Shown here: one piece after another, positions 54,200 to 62,440 of the stretch | Numbering within the stretch: position 1 is the stretch's first letter | How the letters are laid out: each line of letters starts with the position of its first letter | Assembly: GCF_026625605.1 (NCBI RefSeq) | Contig: NZ_CP113054.1 | Coordinates: 4,588,001-4,652,000 of the forward strand | Reading direction: 5' to 3' | Source of the DNA: Luteolibacter sp. SL250 | GTDB lineage: Bacteria; Verrucomicrobiota; Verrucomicrobiia; Verrucomicrobiales; Akkermansiaceae | Length of the DNA: 64,000 bases | The notes under the pieces: generated by a model | What the model was told of the DNA's origin: nothing | Seen by the model: only the letters and a program-made list of their open reading frames with translations | Database searches by the model: none | Position numbers and translations under genes: made by a program

Positions 54200-56341
54200 T
54201 CAACCAAGGCGGTCGCTGGCGATCTCTTCGACGATATTGTTCGGGACCTGCTCGAAGTGCGATGGGGTCATCGCATACGAGGCACGCCCCGAAGAAAGGG
54301 TGCGGACGGCGGTGGAGTAGCCGAACATCTCCTTGAGGGGGACGTTGGCATGGACGATGGACAACTTTCCCTTCGACTCCGTGTTCTGGATCTGTCCCCG
54401 GCGGCGGCTGAGGTCGCCCATGACATCGCCCTGGTAGTCGTCCGGAGTGGAGACTTCCACGGCCATGACCGGCTCGAGGAGGATCGGCTTCGCCTTCTTG
54501 AAGGCGTCCTTCATGGCGAAGATGGCCGCCATGGTGAAAGCGTTTTCGTTGGAATCAACGTCGTGGTAGGAACCGTCGAGGATCTCCACATGCACGTCGA
54601 TGACCGGGTAGCCTGCGACGACGCCGTTGGTCATGGCCTCGTTCACGCCCTTCATCACGGCGCCGATGTATTCCTTCGGGATGGTGCCACCGACGACCTT
54701 GTTGTCGATCGTGAGGCCCTTGCCCTTTTCGTTGGGGGCGATGGAAAGGACGACGTGGCCGTATTGGCCGCGGCCGCCGGATTGCTTGACCAGCTTGCCT
54801 TCGCCACCGGCGGCGGCGGTGATGGTTTCGCGGTAGGCGATCTGCGGGGCGCCGGTGTTCGCCTCAACCTTGAACTCGCGGCGGAGGCGGTCGACGATGA
54901 TCTCCAGGTGGAGTTCACCCATGCCGGAAATGATGGTCTGACCCGTCTCCTCGTCGGTCTTGACCATGAAGGTTGGATCCTCTTCGGAGAGGCGGCCGAG
55001 AGCGAGGGCGAGCTTCTCCTGGTCAGCCTTGGTTTTCGGCTCGACGGCCATCGAGATGACCGGTTCCGGGAAAGTGGGGGGTTCGAGAACCACGTCGTGC
55101 TTCTCAGCGGCGAGCGTGTCACCGGTGGTGACGTTCTTGATGCCCACCATGGCGGCGATGTCGCCGGAGTAGCAGGCCTCGATGTCCTTGTGTTCGTTGG
55201 CCTGGATCTGGATCAGGCGGCCGACGCGCTCCGACCGGCGGGTGCGGGGGTTGTAGACCGTGTCGCCTTTCTTGACGACGCCGGAATAGACACGGAAGAA
55301 AACCAGTTTTCCGACGAACTTGTCAGCCCACAGCTTGAAGGCGAGGGAGACGAACTTCTCGTTGTCGGAGGTGATAACCTCGATCTTGTGCTCCTCGTTG
55401 TCCGGATCCATGCCGATGGCGGCGGGGATATCAAGCGGGCTCGGGAGGTAGTCGACAACGGCGTCGAGCAGGTATTGGACGCCTTTGTTCTTGAAGGCGG
55501 AGCCACCGGCAACGGGAACGAGCTTGTTGGCGATGGTGGCGCGGCGGATGCCGTTCTTGAGATCTTCGAGCGAGATGGCTTCCTCGCTCAGGAATTTTTC
55601 ACCGATGGAATCATCGACATCGGCGACGGCGTTGAGGAGTTCGTCGTAGGCCTCTTTACAGAGTCCGATCTGGTCGCCTTCCAGATCCTTGACGGTGTAG
55701 GTGGAGCCGAACTTGTCGTCGTCGGAGAAGTAGACGGCCTTCTGGTTCACCACGTCGATCTGGCCCTTGAGGTTCTCTTCGGAACCGATCGGGATCAGGA
55801 TGCGGACGGCATTGGCTCCCAGTTTCTCGCGGACTTCCTTGACGACATTTTCGAAGTCAGCCCCCACGCGGTCCATCTTGTTGACGAACACCAGGCGTGG
55901 GACGTTGTACTTGGTGGCTTGGCGCCAGACGGTTTCGGTCTGGGGCTGGACACCGGCGACGGCGTCAAAGACGACGATCGCACCATCAAGCACCCGGAGT
56001 GAGCGTTCCACCTCGGCGGTGAAGTCCACGTGGCCGGGGGTGTCGATGATGTTCACCCGGTGTTTCTGCCCCGGGAAGAGCTTGGTCACACCAGCCTCCT
56101 CGTGCTGCCACCACTCGGTGGTGACGGCGGCGGAGGTGATGGTGATGCCGCGCTCGCGCTCCTGCTCCATCCAATCGGTCGTTGCCGCACCGTCGTGCAC
56201 CTCACCCAGCTTGTGGATCATGCCCGTGTAGAACAGGATCCGCTCGGTGAGGGTCGTCTTGCCCGCGTCAATGTGCGCGGCGATCCCGATATTCCGGGTG
56301 CGCTCGAGCACGTATTGGCGGTTTGGACTGTTGGGGTTCAC
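54200..56341 (-). CDS. fusA: Elongation factor G
   Basis: The protein has 713 residues. GTPase motifs are G1 IAAHIDAGKTTLTERILFYT, G2 RERGITITSAAVTTEW, G3 DTPGHVDFTAEVERSL and G4 FVNKMDRVGADF; domain IV-V follow, with RGQYGHVVLSIAPNEKGKGL. It translocates mRNA-tRNA on the ribosome. It is the third gene of the str operon after rpsL-rpsG. It is a regular translation EF-G rather than a tetracycline-protection type, as judged by gene context. Confidence 0.98.
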   Translation of the reverse strand: MNPNSPNRQYVLERTRNIGIAAHIDAGKTTLTERILFYTGMIHKLGEVHDGAATTDWMEQERERGITITSAAVTTEWWQHEEAGVTKLFPGQKHRVNIIDTPGHVDFTAEVERSLRVLDGAIVVFDAVAGVQPQTETVWRQATKYNVPRLVFVNKMDRVGADFENVVKEVREKLGANAVRILIPIGSEENLKGQIDVVNQKAVYFSDDDKFGSTYTVKDLEGDQIGLCKEAYDELLNAVADVDDSIGEKFLSEEAISLEDLKNGIRRATIANKLVPVAGGSAFKNKGVQYLLDAVVDYLPSPLDIPAAIGMDPDNEEHKIEVITSDNEKFVSLAFKLWADKFVGKLVFFRVYSGVVKKGDTVYNPRTRRSERVGRLIQIQANEHKDIEACYSGDIAAMVGIKNVTTGDTLAAEKHDVVLEPPTFPEPVISMAVEPKTKADQEKLALALGRLSEEDPTFMVKTDEETGQTIISGMGELHLEIIVDRLRREFKVEANTGAPQIAYRETITAAAGGEGKLVKQSGGRGQYGHVVLSIAPNEKGKGLTIDNKVVGGTIPKEYIGAVMKGVNEAMTNGVVAGYPVIDVHVEILDGSYHDVDSNENAFTMAAIFAMKDAFKKAKPILLEPVMAVEVSTPDDYQGDVMGDLSRRRGQIQNTESKGKLSIVHANVPLKEMFGYSTAVRTLSSGRASYAMTPSHFEQVPNNIVEEIASDRLG

Positions 56342-56374
56342 GACGGGATTTCGCTGGAGCGCTTGTCAGTCAGA

Positions 56375-56848
56375 TCAGAAGCGGAAGTGGGCGAAGGCGC
56401 GGTTGGCCTGTGCCATCTTGTGGACGTCGTCACGCTTGCGGACTGCGGAGCCCTGGTTGTTCGCGGCGTCCTTGATCTCGTTCGCCAGAGCAACGTGCAT
56501 CGGGGTGCCTTTGCGGTTGCGGGCGTATTGGACGAGCCAGCGCATGGCGAGGGACTCGGAGCGGTCAGCGGCAACCTCAAGCGGCACCTGGTAGGTCGCA
56601 CCACCGACACGGCGGGACTTGACCTCAACGCGTGGCTTGGCGTTTTCGACGGCACGGGTGATGACTTCAAGCGGATCGACGGTGTCGATGCCTTCGTTCG
56701 CACGGTCGATCGCAGCGTAAACGATGCGTTGTGCGAGGGAACGCTTCCCGTCGCGCATGATTTTGCTGATGAGGTGACCAACGAGCGGGCTGGCGTAGCG
56801 GGCATCGCTGCGGTCGGGCTTGGTGAAGATGCGCTTGCGGCGTGGCAT
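56375..56848 (-). CDS. rpsG: 30S ribosomal protein S7
   Basis: The protein has 157 residues. It starts MPRRKRIFTKPDRSDARYAS. HLISKIMRDGKRSLAQRIVY, VEVKSRRVGGATYQVPLEVA and SLAMRWLVQYARNRKGTPMH are S7 signatures (assembly of the 30S head). Standard place between rpsL and fusA. Confidence 0.98.
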   Translation of the reverse strand: MPRRKRIFTKPDRSDARYASPLVGHLISKIMRDGKRSLAQRIVYAAIDRANEGIDTVDPLEVITRAVENAKPRVEVKSRRVGGATYQVPLEVAADRSESLAMRWLVQYARNRKGTPMHVALANEIKDAANNQGSAVRKRDDVHKMAQANRAFAHFRF

Positions 56849-56881
56849 GGCAGTAAAAAGGTAAGGTTGAGGACGTGAAAA

Positions 56882-57286
56882 TTACCGCTTCTTGGCTGGA
56901 GCGGCTGCTTGGCCCGGCTTCGGACGCTTGGCGCCGTACTTGGAACGGCCTTGGCGGCGCTTGTCGACACCGAGGGTGTCGAGGGAGCCACGGACGATGT
57001 GGTAGCGGACACCCGGAAGGTCCTTCACCCGGCCACCACGGACCAGAACGATGGAGTGCTCCTGGAGGTTGTGGCCTTCACCACCGATGTAGGCGATGAC
57101 TTCGAAGCCATTGGTGAGGCGAACCTTGGCGACCTTACGAAGCGCGGAGTTCGGCTTCTTGGGCGTCCGGGTCATAACCTGGAGGCAAACGCCCCGGCGC
57201 TGGGGGCAGTTCACGAGAGCGGGGGACTTCGACTTCTCGGCCGGAGTGAGGCGTCCCTTGCGAACGAGCTGGTTGATGGTCGGCAT
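56882..57286 (-). CDS. rpsL: 30S ribosomal protein S12
   Basis: The protein has 134 residues, the first gene of the str-S10-spc block. [40 protein letters not shown], and [20 protein letters not shown] are S12 signatures. The lysine of TPKKPNS associated with streptomycin sensitivity is unchanged. A Pro/Lys/Ala-rich tail follows [11 protein letters not shown]. Confidence 0.98.
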   Translation of the reverse strand: MPTINQLVRKGRLTPAEKSKSPALVNCPQRRGVCLQVMTRTPKKPNSALRKVAKVRLTNGFEVIAYIGGEGHNLQEHSIVLVRGGRVKDLPGVRYHIVRGSLDTLGVDKRRQGRSKYGAKRPKPGQAAAPAKKR

Positions 57287-57444
57287 GATTTCCTTGCGGT
57301 GGTTTCAGATTTTCCTTTCGGAGGACAATCCGGAGCGACGACAAGGCAACCTTGAAGTAGCTTTTTTCCGGAGCTGCACCCGATAATGTTCCCGATGTGG
57401 AGGCAAGCTTCGTCAAAACGTCAGCAGGCCGCGTGGGGGCGGCG

Positions 57445-57472
57445 AAGATAGGTACCGCGGACGACCCTGCAA
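57445..57472 (-). promoter_or_regulatory. Candidate promoter of the str-S10-spc operon
   Basis: On the minus strand TTGCAG (57467-57472) and TATCTT (57445-57450) are 16 bp apart, about 160 bp upstream of rpsL. The region upstream is AT-rich. The 297-bp spacer 57287-57583 contains no gene I can support. Confidence 0.5.
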
Positions 57473-57495
57473 GCCCTAATTTGGAACTTTTTCAG

Positions 57496-57522
57496 AAATT
57501 TTCCGATTCATCCGGAAAATTT
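57496..57522. promoter_or_regulatory. Perfect 10-bp inverted repeat upstream of the str promoter
   Basis: AAATTTTCCG (57496-57505) and CGGAAAATTT (57513-57522) are exact inverted copies with a 7-base spacer, 24 bp upstream of the candidate -35 box. It may be an operator/UP-type site or the 3' end structure of the arsR transcript; it has no U-tract. Confidence 0.55.
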
Positions 57523-57583
57523 GATAAAAACGCCCCTATTCCTAGGAAATACAGGCTTCCCACACCTCCGGCTGCCGGCTGGA

Positions 57584-57901
57584 TCAGGATTCAGAGTCGG
57601 CTTCAGAGGAGGAAACCAGCTCCAACAGTCCCGGGAAACGCCCCTCCACCTCCTCTTTCCGCAGGGAGGTCATGCACTTCGTGCCTTCGACTTCGGTGCG
57701 GATCAGGCCGGCATTGCGCAGAACCTCGAAATGATGGGAGCGGGTCGCCTTGGATATCTCCAGCGGAACCTGGTTGCAGGCCATCGGACGCCCCTGATCG
57801 AGCAACTCCCTCAGAATTGAAAGTCGGCACGGATCGGAAAGCGCCTGCATCACCACTGGAAGGCTGATGGAGGTGAGATCCGGATGCTCATACACTTTCA
57901 T
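57584..57901 (-). CDS. ArsR-family winged-helix repressor, divergent from OYE
   Basis: From the ATG at 57901 the protein has 105 residues: SLPVVMQALSDPCRLSILRE at the N-terminus, the recognition helix ISKATRSHHFEVLRNAGLIR and the wing TEVEGTKCMTSLR. Cysteines are present in SDPCRL, ACNQV and TKCM, without a clear metal site, so a redox or ligand-sensing role is possible. In-frame upstream starts (57943, 57991) would place the coding start inside one operator-like palindrome, so the short form is preferred. It probably represses the divergent OYE gene. Confidence 0.88.
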   Translation of the reverse strand: MKVYEHPDLTSISLPVVMQALSDPCRLSILRELLDQGRPMACNQVPLEISKATRSHHFEVLRNAGLIRTEVEGTKCMTSLRKEEVEGRFPGLLELVSSSEADSES

Positions 57902-57930
57902 GTCCGCCCCGAATATACATCGTCCATCAA

Positions 57931-57948
57931 GTTCGACAATCATCGAAG
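57931..57948. promoter_or_regulatory. Operator-like palindrome 1
   Basis: GTTCGA-CAATCA-TCGAAG: six-base arms with a six-base spacer (last pair mismatched). It is the same pattern as the palindrome at 57983-58000, exactly 52 bp away. Confidence 0.6.
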
Positions 57949-57982
57949 TTTTCTTTTTGACGGCTGGATGATTTCGCCTATG

Positions 57983-58000
57983 GTTCGACACAAATCGAAC
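57983..58000. promoter_or_regulatory. Operator-like palindrome 2
   Basis: GTTCGA-CACAAA-TCGAAC: perfect six-base arms with a six-base spacer, ending five bases before the OYE start codon. Together with palindrome 1 it is a likely binding site of the divergent ArsR-type protein. Confidence 0.65.
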
Positions 58001-58005
58001 AAACC

Positions 58006-59058
58006 ATGTCTGACCTCCTGACTCCCATCCAAATCGGCGCTTGGAACCTTCCGAACCGCGTGATCATGGCTCCCCTCACCCGCTGCCGCGCCAGCGCGGG
58101 CCGGGTGCCGAACGACCTGATGGCGGAATACTATACCCAGCGCGCCGGGTTCGGCCTCATCATTTCCGAGGCGACTTCCGTCACGCCGCAGGGTGTCGGT
58201 TATCCGGACACTCCCGGCATCTGGTCCGAGGAACAGGTGGCCGGCTGGAAGAAAGTGACGGATTCCGTCCACGCGGCGGGCGGCAGGATCATCCTCCAGC
58301 TCTGGCACGTGGGCCGGGTTTCCGACCCCATCTACCTCAACGGCGACCTCCCTGTCGCCCCCAGTGCCGTCCAGCCCGCCGGCCATGTCAGCCTGGTGCG
58401 TCCGGAGAAAGCCTTTGTCACCCCGCGCGCGCTGGAGTTGGAGGAGATCCCGGGCATCATCGAAGCCTACCGCAAGGGCGCGGAAAACGCAAAGCAAGCG
58501 GGCTTCGACGGCGTGGAGATCCATGGCGCCAACGGCTACCTGCTCGACCAGTTCCTCCAGGATTCCACCAACCGGCGGACCGACAGCTACGGCGGCTCCA
58601 TCGGGAACCGGGCCCGGCTCATGCTGGAGGTCACCGACGCCGTGGTGTCCGTATGGGGGGCTGACCGGGTGGGAATGCATCTGGCCCCGCGCGCGGATGC
58701 CCATGACATGGGTGACTCCGACCGGCTCGCCACTTTCACCCACGTCGCCACGGAACTCGGGAAGCGTGGCATCGCCTTCATCTGCGCCCGGGAGGCGGAG
58801 GGGGCTGACAGCATCAGCCCGGCGCTGAAGGCCGCATTCGGTGGGCCTTATATCGCCAACGAAAAGTTCACCCGCGAATCCGCTGATGCCATCATCGCGT
58901 CCGGCACCGCCGATGCCGTGGCGTTCGGCGTACCTGCCATCGCCAATCCGGATCTGGTGGCACGATTTGCCGACGGCTCCCCTCTCAATCCACCGAATCC
59001 CGCGAGCTTCTACGGGAGTGGGCCGGAGGGCTACACCGACTATCCGGCGATGGCGTGA
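58006..59058 (+). CDS. Old Yellow Enzyme family alkene reductase
   Basis: The 350-residue FMN TIM-barrel protein starts MSDLLTPIQIGAWNLPNRVI. It has MAPLTRCRASAGRVPNDLMA, QLWHVGRVSDP, and DGVEIHGANGYLLDQFLQDS with the catalytic His/Asn pair (HGAN) and TNRRTDSYGGS. It is of the classical NemA/OPR type and should reduce activated C=C bonds or nitro-groups with NADPH. It is divergent from the ArsR-type regulator, with a 104-bp shared spacer. Confidence 0.95.
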   Translation: MSDLLTPIQIGAWNLPNRVIMAPLTRCRASAGRVPNDLMAEYYTQRAGFGLIISEATSVTPQGVGYPDTPGIWSEEQVAGWKKVTDSVHAAGGRIILQLWHVGRVSDPIYLNGDLPVAPSAVQPAGHVSLVRPEKAFVTPRALELEEIPGIIEAYRKGAENAKQAGFDGVEIHGANGYLLDQFLQDSTNRRTDSYGGSIGNRARLMLEVTDAVVSVWGADRVGMHLAPRADAHDMGDSDRLATFTHVATELGKRGIAFICAREAEGADSISPALKAAFGGPYIANEKFTRESADAIIASGTADAVAFGVPAIANPDLVARFADGSPLNPPNPASFYGSGPEGYTDYPAMA

Positions 59059-59060
59059 CC

Positions 59061-60161
59061 TCAGTCCAGCTTCCGGGTCGGTCGTGGCGGGGCCGGCCCT
59101 CCGGCTGGCGGCGGTGGTGGATCCTCAAGGCGGTTGACACCGAAGTCGTCCAGAGGTGCGCTCAGGAAAGCATTCCCATCCACCTCCCAGCCGGCCGGGA
59201 TCTGCTTCTCATCCGCGATCTGACGGGCCTTCAGGTAGGTGGCGAACCCGTTGGGGTGCACCTTGAAAATCAGCACGGGCTTCCGTGACTGGCGGTTCAC
59301 GTAGTCCATCATCCGGTGGAAGCGCCCTCCGGGCTGGTCCATGTCCGCGCCGGAAGCATCACCGTTCTTCGGGTCGAACGTCACGCGGTAGGACAAACGG
59401 GTCCACGGCTTGTTGTAGGGGACGATGATCTTCTGGTTGCGGACCTTCATCTCCTGGGTTTCGAAGAACTTCACCACTTCCTCCTGGTCATAGATGTAGC
59501 GCGTCCGCGCGCCGGGCTGGCGGTCGCGCTCGGATTTGAGATCCTTTTTCTTCGCATCGAAAACCTTCATGACCATCGCCTTCGCCTCGATGGCGTCGAC
59601 GAGGTGCGCCTGATCCTCCACGATGAAGCAGTAGAAAACATCCGCATTGTCCGGCACAGGACGGCTGTCCGGGATGCTCACCACGCTGGCGGCCTGCGGC
59701 TTCGCCCTGGGGGTTTGGTCGAGCAGCGCCTCCAGATCCCGGATTTTCGCCAGCCGTTCGTCCGTTTTCTTCTTTTCCCCGGCGGCTTCCTTTTCCTTTT
59801 CCTCCGCGAGTTTCTTCAGCTTGGCGAGTTCGAGCAGCTTCGCCTTGCTCTCCTCGATGGTCTTTTCGAGCAAGGAAAGGTCGGTGCGGACCTGCTCGAG
59901 CTTTTCAGGGGTGGGAGCCGGGGCTTCCAGCATCTCCTTTTCGATCTCCAGCTTCTTCGCGGTGTCCGCGAGGAGGAGCTTTGACTGGGCGACGGCCTCC
60001 GGAGTGGCGGGAGGCAGCTCGTCGAACATCTTGTTCACGGTATTCTCCACATCCACCTGGAGCAGCAGCAGGATCACGATGAGGACCGCCACCACGTTGG
60101 TGAGCGCGTCCATGAGCGAATCCATGCTCGTCTCCCCGTCTTCTGACTTTCTGCGTCCCAT
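59061..60161 (-). CDS. ExbD/MotB-like stator protein B with coiled coil
   Basis: The 366-residue protein starts MGRRKSEDGETSMDSLMDAL, with one membrane helix at about 17-38 (ALTNVVAVLIVILLLLQVDV) preceded by Asp residues placed as in MotB/ExbD. A long Lys/Glu-rich coiled coil lies at about 55-150, followed by a beta-rich C-terminal domain (VFYCFIVEDQAHLVDAIEAK) and a Pro-rich tail. It starts six bases after its shorter paralogue. It is likely the proton/sodium-carrying stator partner of the upstream TolQ-like protein. Confidence 0.82.
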   Translation of the reverse strand: MGRRKSEDGETSMDSLMDALTNVVAVLIVILLLLQVDVENTVNKMFDELPPATPEAVAQSKLLLADTAKKLEIEKEMLEAPAPTPEKLEQVRTDLSLLEKTIEESKAKLLELAKLKKLAEEKEKEAAGEKKKTDERLAKIRDLEALLDQTPRAKPQAASVVSIPDSRPVPDNADVFYCFIVEDQAHLVDAIEAKAMVMKVFDAKKKDLKSERDRQPGARTRYIYDQEEVVKFFETQEMKVRNQKIIVPYNKPWTRLSYRVTFDPKNGDASGADMDQPGGRFHRMMDYVNRQSRKPVLIFKVHPNGFATYLKARQIADEKQIPAGWEVDGNAFLSAPLDDFGVNRLEDPPPPPAGGPAPPRPTRKLD

Positions 60162-60167
60162 CGTGTC

Positions 60168-60974
60168 CTAGCGGTCAAAGCGGGAGAGGTCGATGTCCCC
60201 CTTGTTCGGAATTGGCAGTTTCGCGGTGCGCAGGCCGAACTGGTGTTCGGCCCAGCCCGCGGCGATATTGTAGGTTTCGTTCCCGTCATTCCGGAGCAGG
60301 AACAGAACCATGGATTTGCGGTCGGCCTTCGCCTCGTTGAGGAACTCCGCGAGGGCCGGCTCCGTGGTGATGGATGCCTTTGAGACCGACACTTTCGCGC
60401 CATCCTTCTTGCGGATGACGATGCCGGACGCCTCGCACTCGATGAAGCGGAGGTTCACATCCGCCGTCCCGATCCCCCGTGGCTGCACGACCACCGGCGG
60501 TGGTTTGGCGTTCGCGTCGATTTTCCGCTCCTCCAGTTCCTTGGTGAGCTCCACGATCTTCTGGTCGAGCGGCGGCCGCTCCTTGATCATGGCGGCGATC
60601 TGCTGGATCAACGCCTCGATCCGGCGCTGGAGCACGGCATCCGTCTCAGCCGGGTCCGGGCTTTTGGAACTGTCCAGTTCACGGCGCAGCACCACCCGTT
60701 TGTCCTCCAGCTCGCTGAGTTCCACGGTGGCCGCACCTTTCTCCTTCAGTTCCTCACGGATCTTCGCGATTTCCTCCCGCTTCTTCTCGACCTCTTTCTT
60801 GATCTTCTGGTTCTCCAGAGCGAGCGCGATCTCCTCCTGATTCTGCCCGCGCTCCATCGCCTTGATGTCGCTGATGATCTTGATCATCAGCGTCAGCAGG
60901 CCGATCAGACAGCAGAGGATGCTGAGGAATGGAAAGAGCGAGACCCCCCCGCCCGATGACTTGCGCCTGCCCAT
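60168..60974 (-). CDS. ExbD-like stator protein A with coiled coil, without Asp in the helix
   Basis: The 268-residue protein starts MGRRKSSGGGVSLFPFLSIL and has one helix at about 11-35 (FPFLSILCCLIGLLTLMIKI) with no acidic residue near it. A coiled coil lies at about 40-150 (KKEVEKKREEIAKIREELKE), then a C-terminal domain (DVNLRFIECEASGIVIRKKD, KSMVLFLLRNDG). It shares its MGRRKS start and architecture with the next gene, so the two are paralogues. The lack of the ion-carrying Asp suggests a structural rather than conducting role. Confidence 0.82.
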   Translation of the reverse strand: MGRRKSSGGGVSLFPFLSILCCLIGLLTLMIKIISDIKAMERGQNQEEIALALENQKIKKEVEKKREEIAKIREELKEKGAATVELSELEDKRVVLRRELDSSKSPDPAETDAVLQRRIEALIQQIAAMIKERPPLDQKIVELTKELEERKIDANAKPPPVVVQPRGIGTADVNLRFIECEASGIVIRKKDGAKVSVSKASITTEPALAEFLNEAKADRKSMVLFLLRNDGNETYNIAAGWAEHQFGLRTAKLPIPNKGDIDLSRFDR

Positions 60975-60980
60975 GTCCGG

Positions 60981-62267
60981 TCAGCGGCCGAAGAGCCCTT
61001 TCTTTTTCACGACGATGGTCTCGCCGCCCAGTTTCCGCAGCGTCTCGTCCAACGAGGCGATGCCTTTCCCGAGTGTCTCCAGGTAGTGGCTCATCTCCAC
61101 CGTAGGCTTGGTGAGCGTCTCCCGTGTCTCCGTGGTCAGCCGGTTGATGGACTGGATGAACGCGCCCTCCACGTGGGTCTGGTGGGTGTCGAGCCGCTTC
61201 TGGAGCGTATCCCCCGCCTGGGTGAGCATGGACGTCGCCTGGTTCAGGTTCACCAGGAAGGTTTCGTGCGCCTTCATCAACGAGGCCGCGAAGGAAGGCA
61301 GGCTCTCCGCATCGGAGAAAAGCTGGTCCGCGCCGGTGTTGCGGGAGTCGTTCAGGCGGGGCAGCAGTTTCTCCGCGCAGAACGCATCGATGAGGGTGAG
61401 GGTTTCCTCTTCCTCCTTCTGCATCGCCGCCATCGGGAAGGAAAGGATCATCGACAGAACGAGGCCGAGCAAGGTGGTGTCGAACGCGACCCCAAGACCG
61501 CCCGTGAGGTTGTTGATGGACGCCTTGAGCGCTTCCGGATCCGTTCCGCCCGCGGAAAGGGAACTGACCGCAACCGACAGACCCTGCACCGTTCCGATGA
61601 AACCGAGGATGGGGATCGCCCACAGGAACACCTTCAGCATGGTGTAGGATCCCGTGATGCGGTTGGCGTCGATGTCGGACTGGGCATTCAGGATGACCGT
61701 GACCTCGCCGTTGTCATTGCGCTTCTCGAAAAGCTCCAATCCCTTGCGGATGCGGTTCACCATCAGGCTGTCCCTGAGCTGCATGGGCAGCTTGTAGATG
61801 TGGTCCACGAATTCCGGAACGGTTTCCGCGTTGATCTCCGCCCCCAGGGACGAAGGAACCACATCCAGGAGCATCGCGTTCCGCTGGTGCTTGGACTTCC
61901 TCCATTTCAGGGTGAGGATCACCATCCCCCAGAAGAAGAGGAACACCTCCGCGTAGTTCACCCACCCCCGCTGGAGGAAAATATCCGACCACGCCTTTCC
62001 CTTGAATGGGATCAGAAGCACCAGGAACACAGCGGTGATCGCCACACCGATGCCCAGGCTGAGGAGGAAATTGACGTTCGCATGGTCTTCCTCATCCCAG
62101 CCACCCCTGAGCTTCTTGCGTGCCTTTCCGGAGGCGGTGACGGCTCCCATCTTCGGGACATTCGGGATCTGGAAGTTCTGGCTGCAGGAAGGACAGGCAA
62201 CCACCTGCCCTGCGTTCTCGTCTTCCGAAGTCATGTTGATGCCGCAATGGGGGCATTGGAATTCCAT
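60981..62267 (-). CDS. MotA/TolQ/ExbB-type protein with N-terminal zinc ribbon
   Basis: From the ATG at 62267 the 428-residue protein has an N-terminal zinc-ribbon (CPHCG and CPSCS, Cys 5, 8, 25, 28), then two helices (about 66-87 and 98-116). A MotA/TolQ/ExbB domain follows, with WAIPILGFIGTVQGLSVAVS and LTGGLGVAFDTTLLGLVLSM. The C-terminal part is helical, rich in Thr and Glu. No flagellar gene is nearby. It heads a tight operon with two ExbD-like coiled-coil proteins. Confidence 0.88.
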   Translation of the reverse strand: MEFQCPHCGINMTSEDENAGQVVACPSCSQNFQIPNVPKMGAVTASGKARKKLRGGWDEEDHANVNFLLSLGIGVAITAVFLVLLIPFKGKAWSDIFLQRGWVNYAEVFLFFWGMVILTLKWRKSKHQRNAMLLDVVPSSLGAEINAETVPEFVDHIYKLPMQLRDSLMVNRIRKGLELFEKRNDNGEVTVILNAQSDIDANRITGSYTMLKVFLWAIPILGFIGTVQGLSVAVSSLSAGGTDPEALKASINNLTGGLGVAFDTTLLGLVLSMILSFPMAAMQKEEEETLTLIDAFCAEKLLPRLNDSRNTGADQLFSDAESLPSFAASLMKAHETFLVNLNQATSMLTQAGDTLQKRLDTHQTHVEGAFIQSINRLTTETRETLTKPTVEMSHYLETLGKGIASLDETLRKLGGETIVVKKKGLFGR

Positions 62268-62440
62268 CGTTCTATGTCTTGGGTTGGATTGGGGCCGTCC
62301 GCGCGGGTTAGCTACGCAAATGGCCCTCCAACCTGAACCTCCCGGCGGGATGCGCAAGAAATCTCGTCCAAAAAAGCAACCGGCTCCTCGACTCATCGCC
62401 AAAGGCTGTTAAATTCGACCGTCGCAAACTTCCCATCACC

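Noticed and set aside
54200..56341. EF-G as a tetracycline-resistance (TetM-type) ribosomal protection protein
   Set aside because: It lies in the str operon after rpsL-rpsG and has the full-length EF-G motif set; nothing suggests a protection protein.
57983..58000. GTTCGA string as a tRNA T-loop (GGTTCGA)
   Set aside because: No acceptor stem, D-loop or CCA end nearby; the string is part of a duplicated palindrome in a divergent promoter.
59061..62267. Assigning the TolQ/ExbD-like trio to the Zorya defence system
   Set aside because: The long coiled coil is on the B-type subunits rather than as a tail of the A subunit, no peptidoglycan-binding OmpA-like domain is evident, and no zorC/D/E-type gene (helicase, nuclease) is adjacent.
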